Below, one piece after another: positions 35,188-43,403 of a DNA stretch of 64,000 bases (positions are counted from its first letter, which is position 1; each line of letters opens with the position of its first letter). The position numbers and the translations under genes are program-made. The notes beneath the pieces are model-generated. The model saw only the letters and a program-made list of their open reading frames with translations, was not told the origin of the DNA and did not search any database. The DNA comes from Streptomyces sp. NBC_01283. Lineage in GTDB: Bacteria; Actinomycetota; Actinomycetes; Streptomycetales; Streptomycetaceae. The stretch covers positions 4,371,501-4,435,500 of the forward strand of contig NZ_CP108430.1 in the NCBI RefSeq assembly GCF_041435335.1, in the 5' to 3' direction.

Positions 35188-35573
35188 TCAGGGGAGCATC
35201 AGGGGAACACCTGTCCTTCGAACGGCCAATTGCCGCCCGCATAGGCCAATTGGGGCCCGTGGGCGCGATTACCGACCTTGAGGCACGGGCACACGTCCGG
35301 GTATGGGCTGGACGCACGACTACAGTGACGTAGCACGCAATCGCCGCTCGGCCACAGCGCTGAACAGCCGTGAGAGGGGCGGTCCGCATGACCCGGGCCA
35401 TGAAGGCCCTGCTCAGGGCATCGGCATTCCCCACATCCTGCGCCGCAGGGCCCGCTGGGTCTCGGCGCGGCTGAGGCATACGCGCGACTGAACCAAGGGC
35501 GTACGCGCGACTCGGCCGAGGCATACGCGCGATCGATCCGCCTGCTCCGACCGCTCCCCCGACTGCGCGCCGA
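35188..35573. other. Intergenic region with spaced TACGCGCGA motifs
   Basis: No convincing gene is present between the converging hydrolase and MarP genes. Three copies of TACGCGCGA occur at 35479, 35502 and 35524, about 22 bp apart. GGCCAATTG occurs twice near 35225-35255. A 28-codon frame beginning MTRAMKALL, with GAGAGGGG upstream, sits near 35388 but lacks other support. Confidence 0.45.
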
Positions 35574-36776
35574 CTAGAGCGCGCAGCCCTCGCTGTCGAC
35601 CTCTTGGTTGGCGGTGCGGCCTGCCTCGATGTCCTTGCGGACCTCGTCGGCGGTGAGGGCGTAGCCGGTGTCCGGGTCGTCGAGCGACTTCGCGAACACC
35701 ACGCCGTAGACCTTGCCTTCGGGCGTGAGCAGCGGGCCGCCGGAGTTGCCCTGGCGGACGGTCGCGTAGAGCGAGTACACGTCTCGGCGCACGGTGCCCC
35801 GGTGGTAGATGTCCGGGCCGTTGGCCGTGATGCGACCGCGCACGCGCGCGGGGCGGACGTCGTACGGGCCGTTCTCCGGGAAGCCCGCCACGATCGCGTT
35901 GTCACCGCTGGCGGCGTCCTTCGACGTGAACTGCAGCGCGGGCGCCTGGAGGGTCGGCACGTCCAGTACGGCGATGTCGCGCTCCCAGTCGTAGAGCACG
36001 ACCTTCGCGTCGTACGTCCTGCCGTCCCCGCCTATCTGCACCGTCGGCTCGTCCACACCGCCGACCACGTGCGCGTTCGTCATCACGCGGCGGTCGGAGA
36101 AGACGAAGCCGGTGCCTTCGAGGACCTTGCCGCAGCCGCGGGCCTCGCCCTGCACCTTCACGATGGAGCGCTTGGCCTTCGTGGCGACCGCGCTCTTGGC
36201 GAGCTTGGGATCGGGGGCCTGGACCTCGGTGATGGGCTCGTTCGAGAACGGGCTGAAGACCTGTGGGAAGCCGTTGCGCGCAAGGACGGACGAGAAGTCC
36301 GCGAACCAGGTGTCGGCCTGGTTCGGCAGCGTGCGCGAGACGCCCAGCAGGATCTTGGAGTTGCGTACTTCCTTGCCGACCGTGGGCAGCGTCGTGCCCG
36401 CGAGGGCGGAGCCGATCAGCCAGGCGACGAGAAGCATCGCCAGTACGTTGACGAGCGCGCCGCCCGTGGCGTCCAGGGCGCGGGCGGGCTGCCAAGTGAT
36501 GTACCGGCGGAGCTTGTTGCCCAAGTGCGTGGTGAAGGCCTGGCCGATGGAGGCACAGACGATCACGATGACCACGGCGACGACGGCCGCTGTCGTGCTC
36601 ACCGCCCCCTCGTCGTCCGTGAGGGCGCCCCAGATGACGGGCAGCAGGTACACCGCGACGAGTCCGCCGCCCAGAAAACCGATCACCGACAGGATGCCGA
36701 CGACGAATCCCTGGCGATAACCGACGACCGCGAACCACACGGCGGCGACCACCAAAAGGATGTCCAGCACGTTCAC
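35574..36776 (-). CDS. MarP-type membrane serine protease
   Basis: This 400-residue protein has a CvpA-like N-terminal domain of four membrane helices and a periplasm-side trypsin-fold domain with the triad His in TNAHVV, Asp in DWERDIAVLDV and Ser in RQGNSGGPLL. Two Cys, in ARGCGK and near the end (EGCAL), match the disulfide pair of mycobacterial MarP (Rv3671c), which supports survival in acid and oxidative stress. Orthology rests on domain order and synteny. The start is ATG at 36776. A Nudix gene lies 49 bp upstream on the same strand. Confidence 0.92.
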   Translation of the reverse strand: MNVLDILLVVAAVWFAVVGYRQGFVVGILSVIGFLGGGLVAVYLLPVIWGALTDDEGAVSTTAAVVAVVIVIVCASIGQAFTTHLGNKLRRYITWQPARALDATGGALVNVLAMLLVAWLIGSALAGTTLPTVGKEVRNSKILLGVSRTLPNQADTWFADFSSVLARNGFPQVFSPFSNEPITEVQAPDPKLAKSAVATKAKRSIVKVQGEARGCGKVLEGTGFVFSDRRVMTNAHVVGGVDEPTVQIGGDGRTYDAKVVLYDWERDIAVLDVPTLQAPALQFTSKDAASGDNAIVAGFPENGPYDVRPARVRGRITANGPDIYHRGTVRRDVYSLYATVRQGNSGGPLLTPEGKVYGVVFAKSLDDPDTGYALTADEVRKDIEAGRTANQEVDSEGCAL

Positions 36777-36825
36777 CGATTCAATCCTCGCCTCGCATCG
36801 CGGTCGCCACGTCCCCGCAACCTTG

Positions 36826-37632
36826 TCATGCGCGCCAGTCGAGCGGCACCTGCTTGGTGCGGTCCCAGGGGCGCTCCCAGCCTGCGAAATGCAGGATTCT
36901 GTCGATCACTCCGGCCGTAAAACCCCAGACCAGAGCAGACTCGACGAGGAACGCCGGGCCTTGGTGACCGCTCGGATGAATCGTCGTCGCGCGGTTCGCG
37001 GGATCCGTGAGATCGGACACGGGGACCGTGAAGACACGGGCCGTCTCGGCCGGATCGACGACGCCGACGGGCGTGGGCCTGCGCCACCAGCCGAGCACCG
37101 GGGTCACCACGAAGTCGCTCACCGGGATGAAGAGCTTGGGCAGCACGCCGAAGATCTGGACGCCCCGGGGGTCGAGCCCGGTCTCCTCCTCGGCCTCGCG
37201 CAGGGCGGCGTGCAGCGGGCCGTCCGTCATCGGGTCGCCGTCCTCGGGGTCGAGGGAGCCGCCGGGGAAGGAGGGCTGTCCCGCGTGCGAGCGGAGGTTT
37301 CCCGAACGCTCCATCAGAAGCAGCTCGGGGCCGCGTGCGCCCTCTCCGAAGAGGATCAGTACGGCGGACTGGCGTCCGGCGCCGCTCTCCGGGGGCAGGA
37401 AGCGGCTGAGCTGGGTCGGCAGGACCGTCTCGGCCGCGCGTGCGACCGGATCCAGCCAGGCGGGGAGTCCTTCGGTGCTGAGGCGCACGTGTCCGTTGGG
37501 GCTCCCTGTGCCGTTGGGGTGCGGGCTGTCTGTGCCGCCGGGCCGCTCCTGGAAGCCGTTCCCATCGCTCATGTCGCTCATGTACGTATCGCTCGTGTCG
37601 GTTGTCTCGCTCGTGTCGCTCGCGTGCGTCAT
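36826..37632 (-). CDS. CoA-pyrophosphatase-like Nudix hydrolase
   Basis: The family hydrolyses CoA and derivatives to 4'-phosphopantetheine and 3',5'-ADP. The NuCoA motif is present (LLLMERSGNLRSHAGQ, then FPGGSLDPED). The Nudix box ends in LREAEEETGLD, with a short insertion (DPMTDG) between the Gly and Glu halves. The first 45 residues are a Ser/Asp/Thr/Met-rich low-complexity leader built from near-repeats of CGCTCATGT at DNA level. ATG at 37632 is preferred; it has GGGGG six bases upstream, and a GTG six bases earlier is also possible. Confidence 0.87.
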   Translation of the reverse strand: MTHASDTSETTDTSDTYMSDMSDGNGFQERPGGTDSPHPNGTGSPNGHVRLSTEGLPAWLDPVARAAETVLPTQLSRFLPPESGAGRQSAVLILFGEGARGPELLLMERSGNLRSHAGQPSFPGGSLDPEDGDPMTDGPLHAALREAEEETGLDPRGVQIFGVLPKLFIPVSDFVVTPVLGWWRRPTPVGVVDPAETARVFTVPVSDLTDPANRATTIHPSGHQGPAFLVESALVWGFTAGVIDRILHFAGWERPWDRTKQVPLDWRA

Positions 37633-37687
37633 CGGCACCCCCGTCCAACTGTGGACAACGCCTGTGGACCCTCGGTTGGTTCCTCGC

Positions 37688-38827
37688 TCATGCGGCGCCC
37701 AGCGGAGGCGCCGCCTTCCCCGGATAGTCCGGCGGGGGCTTCAGACGCTGGCCCGGCAGGCCGCCCATCTCGTACTTCAGGAGCTTCTTCGCCTTCTCCG
37801 GGTCGGTCTCGCCCTCCCCGTACGACGGGCAGAGGTCGGCGATCGGGCAGGCGCCGCAGGCGGGCTTGCGGGAGTGGCAGATCCGGCGGCCGTGGAAGAT
37901 CACGCGGTGCGAGAGCATCGTCCACTCGCTCTTCGGGAAGAGGTCGGCGATGGCGGCCTCGACCTTCACGGGGTCGGTCTCCTCGGTCCACTTCCAGCGC
38001 CGGACGAGCCGCCCGAAGTGGGTGTCCACGGTGATGCCGGGGACCCCGAAGGCGTTCCCGAGCACCACGAACGCGGTCTTGCGTCCTACGCCGGGCAGCT
38101 TGACCAGGTCCTCTATGCGACCGGGGACCTCGCCACCGTGGTCGTCCCTGAGAGCCGTGGCGAGCCCCATGATCGACTTCGTCTTCGCCCGGAAGAACCC
38201 GGTCGGCCGGATCAACTCCTCGACCTCTTCGGGGTTCGCGGCGGCGAGGTCCTCCGGGGTCGGATACGCGGCGAAGAGGCGCGGGGTCGTCTGGTTCACC
38301 CGCAGGTCGGTCGTCTGCGCGGAGAGAACCGTGGCGACGAGCAGCTCGAAGGGGTTCTCGAAGTCCAACTCGGGGTGTGCGTACGAGTACACCTCGGCGA
38401 GCTCACGGTTGATGCGGCGGGCCCGGCGGACGAGGGCGGTGTGGGACTCGGGGGCGGCTTTGGAGGTGGCTTTGGAGGCAGCCTTGGACTTCGGGGTGGC
38501 CGGGGCTTTGGCAGGGGTGGCCTTTGGGGCTGCCGTGACCTTCTTGGCCGGGATGGCCTTCTTCGCTGCGGTGGTCTTCTTGGCCGCGGCGGTCCTCTTC
38601 GCCGGTACGGCCTTCTTGGCAGCCGGAGTGGCCTTCTTGGCCGGGGTGGTTTTCGCCGCGCCGGCGGTGGCTGGTTTCCGCTCCGAAGGCTTGCTCACCG
38701 GTGGCACCCTTGTCCCTTTTGTCGCATTCTCTGGCCCAGTGGAAGTATGTTCGCCCACAGCGGAATCCGGGTTGGCTGTCGCCTTCCCGGCCCTCCTGGC
38801 CTGTGCTCTCACCGGCTTTTTGGACAC
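37688..38827 (-). CDS. nth: Endonuclease III with histone-like N-terminal extension
   Basis: This DNA glycosylase/AP lyase removes oxidised pyrimidines. The catalytic core at about 135-350 has the helix-hairpin-helix LPGVGRKTA with the active Lys, the Asp in VDTHFGR, and a 4Fe-4S loop C-x6-C-x2-C-x5-C ([17 protein letters not shown]). It is preceded by about 130 residues of Lys/Ala/Pro/Thr repeats ([15 protein letters not shown]) resembling histone H1 or HupS tails. That extension should bind DNA nonspecifically. The thioredoxin-like gene that follows nth in mycobacteria is absent here. Confidence 0.93.
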   Translation of the reverse strand: MSKKPVRAQARRAGKATANPDSAVGEHTSTGPENATKGTRVPPVSKPSERKPATAGAAKTTPAKKATPAAKKAVPAKRTAAAKKTTAAKKAIPAKKVTAAPKATPAKAPATPKSKAASKATSKAAPESHTALVRRARRINRELAEVYSYAHPELDFENPFELLVATVLSAQTTDLRVNQTTPRLFAAYPTPEDLAAANPEEVEELIRPTGFFRAKTKSIMGLATALRDDHGGEVPGRIEDLVKLPGVGRKTAFVVLGNAFGVPGITVDTHFGRLVRRWKWTEETDPVKVEAAIADLFPKSEWTMLSHRVIFHGRRICHSRKPACGACPIADLCPSYGEGETDPEKAKKLLKYEMGGLPGQRLKPPPDYPGKAAPPLGAA

Positions 38828-38930
38828 CCGGCCAGCCTAGAGCCCGACACTGACATCCGCCCCGGACCCCATGGATCGGCCCCCAATTGGCCCCCTCCCG
38901 CACAGCATGCGACGCCAGTGCGGCAGACTT

Positions 38931-38942
38931 GTGACTGATCAC
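38931..38942. promoter_or_regulatory. Probable Crp-binding site upstream of crp
   Basis: GTGACTGATCAC fits GTG-N6-CAC with GTGA/TCAC arms and lies 67 bp ahead of the crp start. It suggests autoregulation. Confidence 0.55.
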
Positions 38943-39008
38943 ACTGTTTGGACGGTCCGGCAAAATGGGGACCCGGTCCCCTGATGCAGGTCGACAAGGA
39001 GAGAACTC

Positions 39009-39683
39009 GTGGACGACGTTCTGCGGCGCGCCCCGCTCTTCGCGGCGCTCGATGACGAGCAGGCCGCGGAGCTCCGCGCCTCCATGAGTGAGGTGACGCT
39101 CGCGCGCGGGGATGCGCTTTTCCATGAGGGCGACCCCGGAGACCGCCTTTATGTGGTCACCGAGGGCAAGGTGAAGCTTCACCGCACCTCACCCGACGGG
39201 CGCGAGAACATGCTCGCGGTGCTCGGCCCCGGAGAGCTCATCGGTGAGCTCTCGCTGTTCGACCCGGGTCCGCGTACGGCCACCGCCTCCGCGCTCACCG
39301 AGGTCAAGCTGCTCGGCCTGGGCCACGGCGACCTTCAGCCGTGGCTGAACGCACGGCCCGAGGTGGCCGCGGCACTGCTGCGTGCCGTTGCCCGGCGCCT
39401 GCGCAAGACGAACGACCAGATGTCCGACCTGGTCTTCTCCGACGTGCCCGGGCGTGTGGCCCGCGCCCTTCTGGACCTGTCGCGCCGCTTCGGCGTGCAG
39501 TCCGAAGAGGGCATCCACGTCGTGCACGACCTCACGCAGGAGGAGCTGGCCCAGTTGGTCGGCGCGTCCCGCGAGACGGTCAACAAGGCCCTGGCGGACT
39601 TCGCCGGGCGCGGCTGGCTCCGGCTGGAGGCGCGTGCGGTGATCCTGCTGGACGTGGAGCGACTGGCCAAGAGGTCACGCTGA
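39009..39683 (+). CDS. crp: Cyclic AMP receptor protein
   Basis: This global regulator acts in Streptomyces germination and antibiotic production. Its 224 residues comprise an N-terminal cyclic-nucleotide domain (GDPGDRLYVV, then GELIGELSLFDPGPRTATA, the cAMP-pocket motif) and a C-terminal winged helix (LTQEELAQLVGASRETVNKAL). The length and sequence fit actinobacterial Crp. The start is GTG at 39009 after AAGGAGAG. A GTG-N6-CAC site lies upstream and a strong hairpin follows at 39731-39759. Confidence 0.95.
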   Translation: MDDVLRRAPLFAALDDEQAAELRASMSEVTLARGDALFHEGDPGDRLYVVTEGKVKLHRTSPDGRENMLAVLGPGELIGELSLFDPGPRTATASALTEVKLLGLGHGDLQPWLNARPEVAAALLRAVARRLRKTNDQMSDLVFSDVPGRVARALLDLSRRFGVQSEEGIHVVHDLTQEELAQLVGASRETVNKALADFAGRGWLRLEARAVILLDVERLAKRSR

Positions 39684-39730
39684 CGGGGTCTCGCTGACGC
39701 GGATTCGCTGACGCTGTTTCTTACGTGGAT

Positions 39731-39759
39731 GGGGTCCAGCCTCTCGGAGGCTGGACCCC
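39731..39759. terminator. Bidirectional hairpin between crp and the MBL gene
   Basis: A perfect 13-bp stem (GGGGTCCAGCCTC) has a TCG loop. The genes on either side converge, so it can end both. Three GCTGACG copies spaced 14 bp precede it. Confidence 0.8.
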
Positions 39760-39811
39760 GTCCGTGTTTCCGCGGCGGGGCCCCATCCGTGCTTCCGCAG
39801 CTGGGTTACGG

Positions 39812-40642
39812 CTAGATCAAGCCGTGTTCACGCAAGTAGTCCAGTTGCGCCCTCACCGACAGTTCCGCCGCCGGCCACAAGGAGCGGTCCACGTCCGCGT
39901 AGACGTGGGCGACCACGTCCGACGGGGCCGCGTGGCCGTTCTCCACGGCAGTCTCGACCTGGGCCAGGCGGTTCGCGCGGTGGGCGAGGTAGAACTCGAC
40001 GACGCCCTGGGCGTCCTCCAGGACCGGGCCGTGGCCCGGCAGGACCGTGTGCACGCCGTCGTCGACCGTCAGGGACCGCAGGCGCCGCAGGGAGTCCAGA
40101 TAGTCCCCCAGACGGCCGTCAGGGTGCGCCACGACCGTCGTACCGCGCCCCAGGACGGTGTCGCCCGTCAGGACCGCCTGATCGGCCGGGAGATGGAAGC
40201 AGAGGGAGTCCGCGGTGTGGCCCGGCGTCGGGACCACGCGGAGCTCCAGGCCGCCCGTGGTGATCACGTCACCCGCGCCGAGGCCCTCGTCGCCGAGGCG
40301 CAGCGCGGGGTCGAGGGCCCGCACCTTGGTTCCGGTCAGCTCGGCGAAGCGCGCGGCGCCCTCCGCGTGGTCCGGGTGGCCGTGGGTGAGGAGGGTGAGC
40401 GCGACCCGCTGCCCGGCCTCCTCGGCCGTGGCGATGACGTGCTGGAGGTGTGCGTCGTCCAGGGGGCCGGGGTCGACGACGACCGCGAGCCCTGAGCCCG
40501 GCTCGGACACGATCCACGTGTTGGTCCCGTCCAGCGTCATCGCGGACGCGTTGGGAGCCAGGACGTTGACCGCGCGGGCGGTGGCGGGACCGCTGAGGAC
40601 TCCGCCCCGGGGCTGGCCGGGAAGGGCGGCGGCTTCGGTCAT
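39812..40642 (-). CDS. Metallo-beta-lactamase-fold hydrolase
   Basis: This 276-residue protein carries the THGHPDH metal motif and further His/Asp ligands in PTPGHTADS, TGDTVLG and LPGHGP, the glyoxalase-II-like pattern. A helical C-terminal region of about 70 residues follows, as in LACTB2-type RNases and related proteins. Substrate unknown. The ATG overlaps the stop of a 40-residue ORF (ATGA), so it is translationally coupled to it. Counterpart of Rv3677c. Confidence 0.88.
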   Translation of the reverse strand: MTEAAALPGQPRGGVLSGPATARAVNVLAPNASAMTLDGTNTWIVSEPGSGLAVVVDPGPLDDAHLQHVIATAEEAGQRVALTLLTHGHPDHAEGAARFAELTGTKVRALDPALRLGDEGLGAGDVITTGGLELRVVPTPGHTADSLCFHLPADQAVLTGDTVLGRGTTVVAHPDGRLGDYLDSLRRLRSLTVDDGVHTVLPGHGPVLEDAQGVVEFYLAHRANRLAQVETAVENGHAAPSDVVAHVYADVDRSLWPAAELSVRAQLDYLREHGLI

Positions 40643-40761
40643 GCGGGGAGGGCTCCCGTCCGGTTCGTGGCAGGTGTCGCCTTCGTGGCAGGCGTCGTCT
40701 TCATTGCGGGCACGCCCCTCGTGGCAGGGGTGGCCTTCACGGCAGGCGCGGCCGTGGTCAT
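40639..40761 (-). CDS. 40-residue Ala/Pro/Thr/Lys repeat ORF coupled on both sides
   Basis: The ORF begins MTTAAPAVKATPAT and contains repeated K-A-T-P-A-T blocks. Its ATG overlaps the Nudix stop as ATGA, and its own stop overlaps the MBL start as ATGA. DNA-level near-repeats of about 18 bp (GTGGCAGGNGTNGCCTTC type on the plus strand) fill it. It is either a real tiny protein or a repeat expansion inserted at an older Nudix-MBL junction while keeping translation coupled. No family recognised. Confidence 0.5.
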   Translation of the reverse strand: MTTAAPAVKATPATRGVPAMKTTPATKATPATNRTGALPA

Positions 40762-41624
40762 GCGGAACCCCCCGTAGGGATGTGCTTGGTGAATTCGGCG
40801 TGGCCCGGCCAGCTCAGCACCAACTCGCCGCCCTCGAAGCGCGCCTGGGCAAGCACCGGGGTGAGGTCGCGCTCCGGGGCGGCGGCCAGGGCCTCCGCGG
40901 CCGACCCGTAGGGACTCAGCTGGCGCAGGGTCGCGATGGTGGGCGGCATCATCAGGAGGTCGCCCTTGTCGTACCCCGCGGTGGCCTCCCCCGGAGCGAT
41001 CCACACCGTACGGTCGGCCTCCGTGGAGGCGTTGCGGGTGCGCTGCCCCTCCGGGAGGGCGGCCACGAAGAAGAACGTGTCGTAGCGCTTCGGTTCGAAC
41101 TCCGGGGTGATCCAGCGCGCCCAGGCGGCCAGCAGGTCGCTGCGGAGGACCAGGCCCCGGCGGTCGAGGAACTCCGCGAAGGAGACGTCGCGGGCCACCA
41201 GCGCCTCGCGGTCCGCCTCCCAGTCGTCGCCCGTGGTGTCGCCCACCACGGTCGACGGGGTCGGCCCGGCGAGCAGCACGCCCGCCTCCTCGAACGTCTC
41301 GCGGACGGCGGCGCACACGATGGCCTGCGCGCCCGGCTCGTCCACCCCGAGGCGCTCCGCCCACGTCGCGAGGGACGGGCCGGCCCAGCGCACGAGGTGG
41401 TCGTCGTCGCGCGGGTCCACGCCGCCGCCCGGATACGCGTACGCGCCTCCGGCGAAAGCCATGGAGGCGCGTCTGCGCAGCATGTGTACGGCGGGGCCCG
41501 TCACGGAGTCCCGCAGGAGCATGACCGTGGCCGCCCGGCGCGGAGTCGCCGGCGTCAGTTCGCCGCTGCTCAGCGCACGGATACGGTCGGGCCACTCCGG
41601 GGGGTACCACTGCCCATTAGCCAT
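40758..41624 (-). CDS. Nudix hydrolase
   Basis: This 288-residue protein has an N-terminal RRAATVMLLRDS strand, then AYAYPGGGVDPRDDD and, after an insertion, the box end AAVRETFEEAGVLL. The split Nudix box with a roughly 30-residue insertion matches a family of long actinobacterial Nudix proteins whose substrate is not known. The ATG at 41624 starts MANGQWYPPEWP. The downstream 40-residue ORF overlaps its stop. Confidence 0.82.
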   Translation of the reverse strand: MANGQWYPPEWPDRIRALSSGELTPATPRRAATVMLLRDSVTGPAVHMLRRRASMAFAGGAYAYPGGGVDPRDDDHLVRWAGPSLATWAERLGVDEPGAQAIVCAAVRETFEEAGVLLAGPTPSTVVGDTTGDDWEADREALVARDVSFAEFLDRRGLVLRSDLLAAWARWITPEFEPKRYDTFFFVAALPEGQRTRNASTEADRTVWIAPGEATAGYDKGDLLMMPPTIATLRQLSPYGSAAEALAAAPERDLTPVLAQARFEGGELVLSWPGHAEFTKHIPTGGSA

Positions 41625-41711
41625 GGGCGGAGGCTATCCCCTAGTGGGCTGATGTTCGAGAGGCAACTATCGGGTGCCAGGAGGCAGCCGATGAGGCACC
41701 CAGGGCGGCGC

Positions 41712-42182
41712 TTACGCCTCCGTCAGCTCCACCTGGATCTCGACCTCGACCGGCGCGTCCAGCGGCAGGACCGCCACACCCACGGCGCTGCGGGCGTGCA
41801 CGCCCTTGTCGCCGAGCACCTCGCCGAGCAGCTCGCTCGTGCCGTTGATCACCGCGGGCTGGCCCGTGAAGTCCGGGGCCGACGCCACGAAGCCGACGAC
41901 CTTCACGACGCGGGCGATCCGGTCCAGGTCACCGGCGACGGACTTCACCGCGGCGAGCGCGTTCAGCGCGCACGTGCGGGCCAGTTCCTTGGCCTCCTCG
42001 GGGGTCACCTCCCCGCCGACCTTGCCGGTCATCGGAAGCTTGCCCTCCACCATCGGGAGCTGCCCCGAGGTGTAGACGTACACGCCGGACTGGATCGCCG
42101 GCTGGTAGGCGGCGATCGGCGGCACGACCTCGGGCAGCGTCAGCCCGAGCTCGGCCAGCTTCGCCTCCACGGCGCCGCTCAT
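41712..42182 (-). CDS. RidA family enamine/imine deaminase-like protein
   Basis: RidA proteins hydrolyse reactive enamines released by PLP enzymes. This 156-residue member has the expected fold segments (YVYTSGQLPM, CALNALAAVKS) and the key Arg in HARSAVGVAVLPLDAPVE. It belongs to the longer Rid subgroup. Its start overlaps the stop of the DUF4177 gene (ATGA). Confidence 0.87.
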   Translation of the reverse strand: MSGAVEAKLAELGLTLPEVVPPIAAYQPAIQSGVYVYTSGQLPMVEGKLPMTGKVGGEVTPEEAKELARTCALNALAAVKSVAGDLDRIARVVKVVGFVASAPDFTGQPAVINGTSELLGEVLGDKGVHARSAVGVAVLPLDAPVEVEIQVELTEA

Positions 42183-42340
42183 GCCTGCTTCTCCCGCTTC
42201 AGGTAGGCCACGAGCTGCTCAGGGTTGTTCGGCCCGGGCACTACCTGGACGAGCTCCCAGCCGTCCTCGCCCCAGGTGTCCAGAATCTGCTTCGTGGCAT
42301 GGACGAGCAGCGGCACGGTTGCGTATTCCCACTTGGTCAT
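42179..42340 (-). CDS. DUF4177 small protein
   Basis: This 53-residue protein (MTKWEYATVPLLVHATKQ, then DTWGEDGWELVQVVPG) matches DUF4177, a short beta-rich family with a conserved EY and DGWELV. It is upstream of and coupled to ridA by an ATGA overlap, which supports it as a real gene. Function unknown. It is divergent from the ArsA-like pair with about 80 bp between. Confidence 0.8.
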   Translation of the reverse strand: MTKWEYATVPLLVHATKQILDTWGEDGWELVQVVPGPNNPEQLVAYLKREKQA

Positions 42341-42422
42341 ATGGCCGACTGTAGCCGTTGTGAGGCGCTGCTCACGGTGGCCTCCTGCTTAGTCCGGACG
42401 GCGACTGGTTAGGCTCGGAAGT

Positions 42423-43403
42423 GTGAGCAGGCTCCAGGTCGTCAGCGGCAAGGGCGGTACCGGCAAGACCACGGTGGCCGCCGCACTCGCGCTCGCCCTC
42501 GCGACGGAGGGCAAGCGCACTCTCCTCGTGGAGGTTGAGGGCAGACAAGGCATCGCGCAGCTCTTCGAGACCGAAGCGCTGCCGTATGAGGAGCGGAAGA
42601 TCGCCGTCGCTCCCGGGGGCGGGGAGGTGTATGCCCTCGCCATCGACCCCGAACTGGCGTTGCTCGACTACCTCCAGATGTTCTACAAGCTGGGGGGCGC
42701 GGGACGCGCGCTCAAGAAACTCGGCGCCATCGACTTCGCCACCACGGTCGCACCGGGCCTGCGGGACGTCCTGCTGACCGGCAAGGCCTGTGAAGCCGTA
42801 CGCCGCAAGGACAAGAGCGGGCGTTACGCGTACGACTGCGTGGTGATGGACGCGCCGCCCACGGGGCGCATCACGCGCTTCCTGAACGTGAACGACGAGG
42901 TCGCGGGCCTGGCCAAGATCGGCCCCATACACAATCAGGCGCAGGCCGTGATGCGCGTCCTCAAGTCTCCGGAGACAGCGGTCCACTTGGTGACGCTCCT
43001 CGAAGAGATGCCCGTCCAGGAGACCGCCGACGGGATCACCGAGCTGCGCGCCGCCAAGCTCCCCGTGGGGCGCGTCATCGTGAACATGGTGCGGCCCGCG
43101 CTGCTCGACGAGGACGCCCTGGAGCTCGGCCTCGGCGAGACCCCGCGTACCGCCATCGCCAAGTCCCTGTCCGCCGCCGGGCTCGGCGGGGCCCGCCGCG
43201 GAGGGGTCGCCGAGCGTCTGGTCGACCCGCTCCTGGAGCAGGCCGCCGAGTACGCCGAGCGGTACGCCCTGGAGGGCTCCCAGCGGGCCGTCCTGGGCGA
43301 GCTGGGCCTCCCCCTGCACGAACTCCCCCTGCTGGCCGGGGGAATGGACCTGGCGGGGCTCTACGACCTCGCCACGGAACTGCGGAAGCAAGGGATCGCA
43401 TGA
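42423..43403 (+). CDS. ArsA/Get3-like ATPase, first of a pair (BagA-like)
   Basis: This 326-residue ATPase has the deviant Walker A GKGGTGKTTVA, an EVEGRQG switch and VVMDAPPTGRITRFL. It lacks the Cys residues of arsenite-binding ArsA. The mycobacterial counterparts Rv3679-Rv3680 form a Get3-like heteromeric ATPase, as I recall named BagA/BagB and linked to stress and anionic substrates. The start is GTG. The next gene overlaps by ATGA. Confidence 0.88.
   Translation: MSRLQVVSGKGGTGKTTVAAALALALATEGKRTLLVEVEGRQGIAQLFETEALPYEERKIAVAPGGGEVYALAIDPELALLDYLQMFYKLGGAGRALKKLGAIDFATTVAPGLRDVLLTGKACEAVRRKDKSGRYAYDCVVMDAPPTGRITRFLNVNDEVAGLAKIGPIHNQAQAVMRVLKSPETAVHLVTLLEEMPVQETADGITELRAAKLPVGRVIVNMVRPALLDEDALELGLGETPRTAIAKSLSAAGLGGARRGGVAERLVDPLLEQAAEYAERYALEGSQRAVLGELGLPLHELPLLAGGMDLAGLYDLATELRKQGIA

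Noticed and set aside
35303..35491. 62-codon frame and a nested 28-codon frame between the hydrolase and MarP genes
   Set aside because: No homology recognised and codon pattern is unconvincing; only the nested frame has a ribosome site.
38403..39182. 259-codon minus-strand frame crossing the crp promoter
   Set aside because: It overlaps nth and crp in other frames and has no motif.
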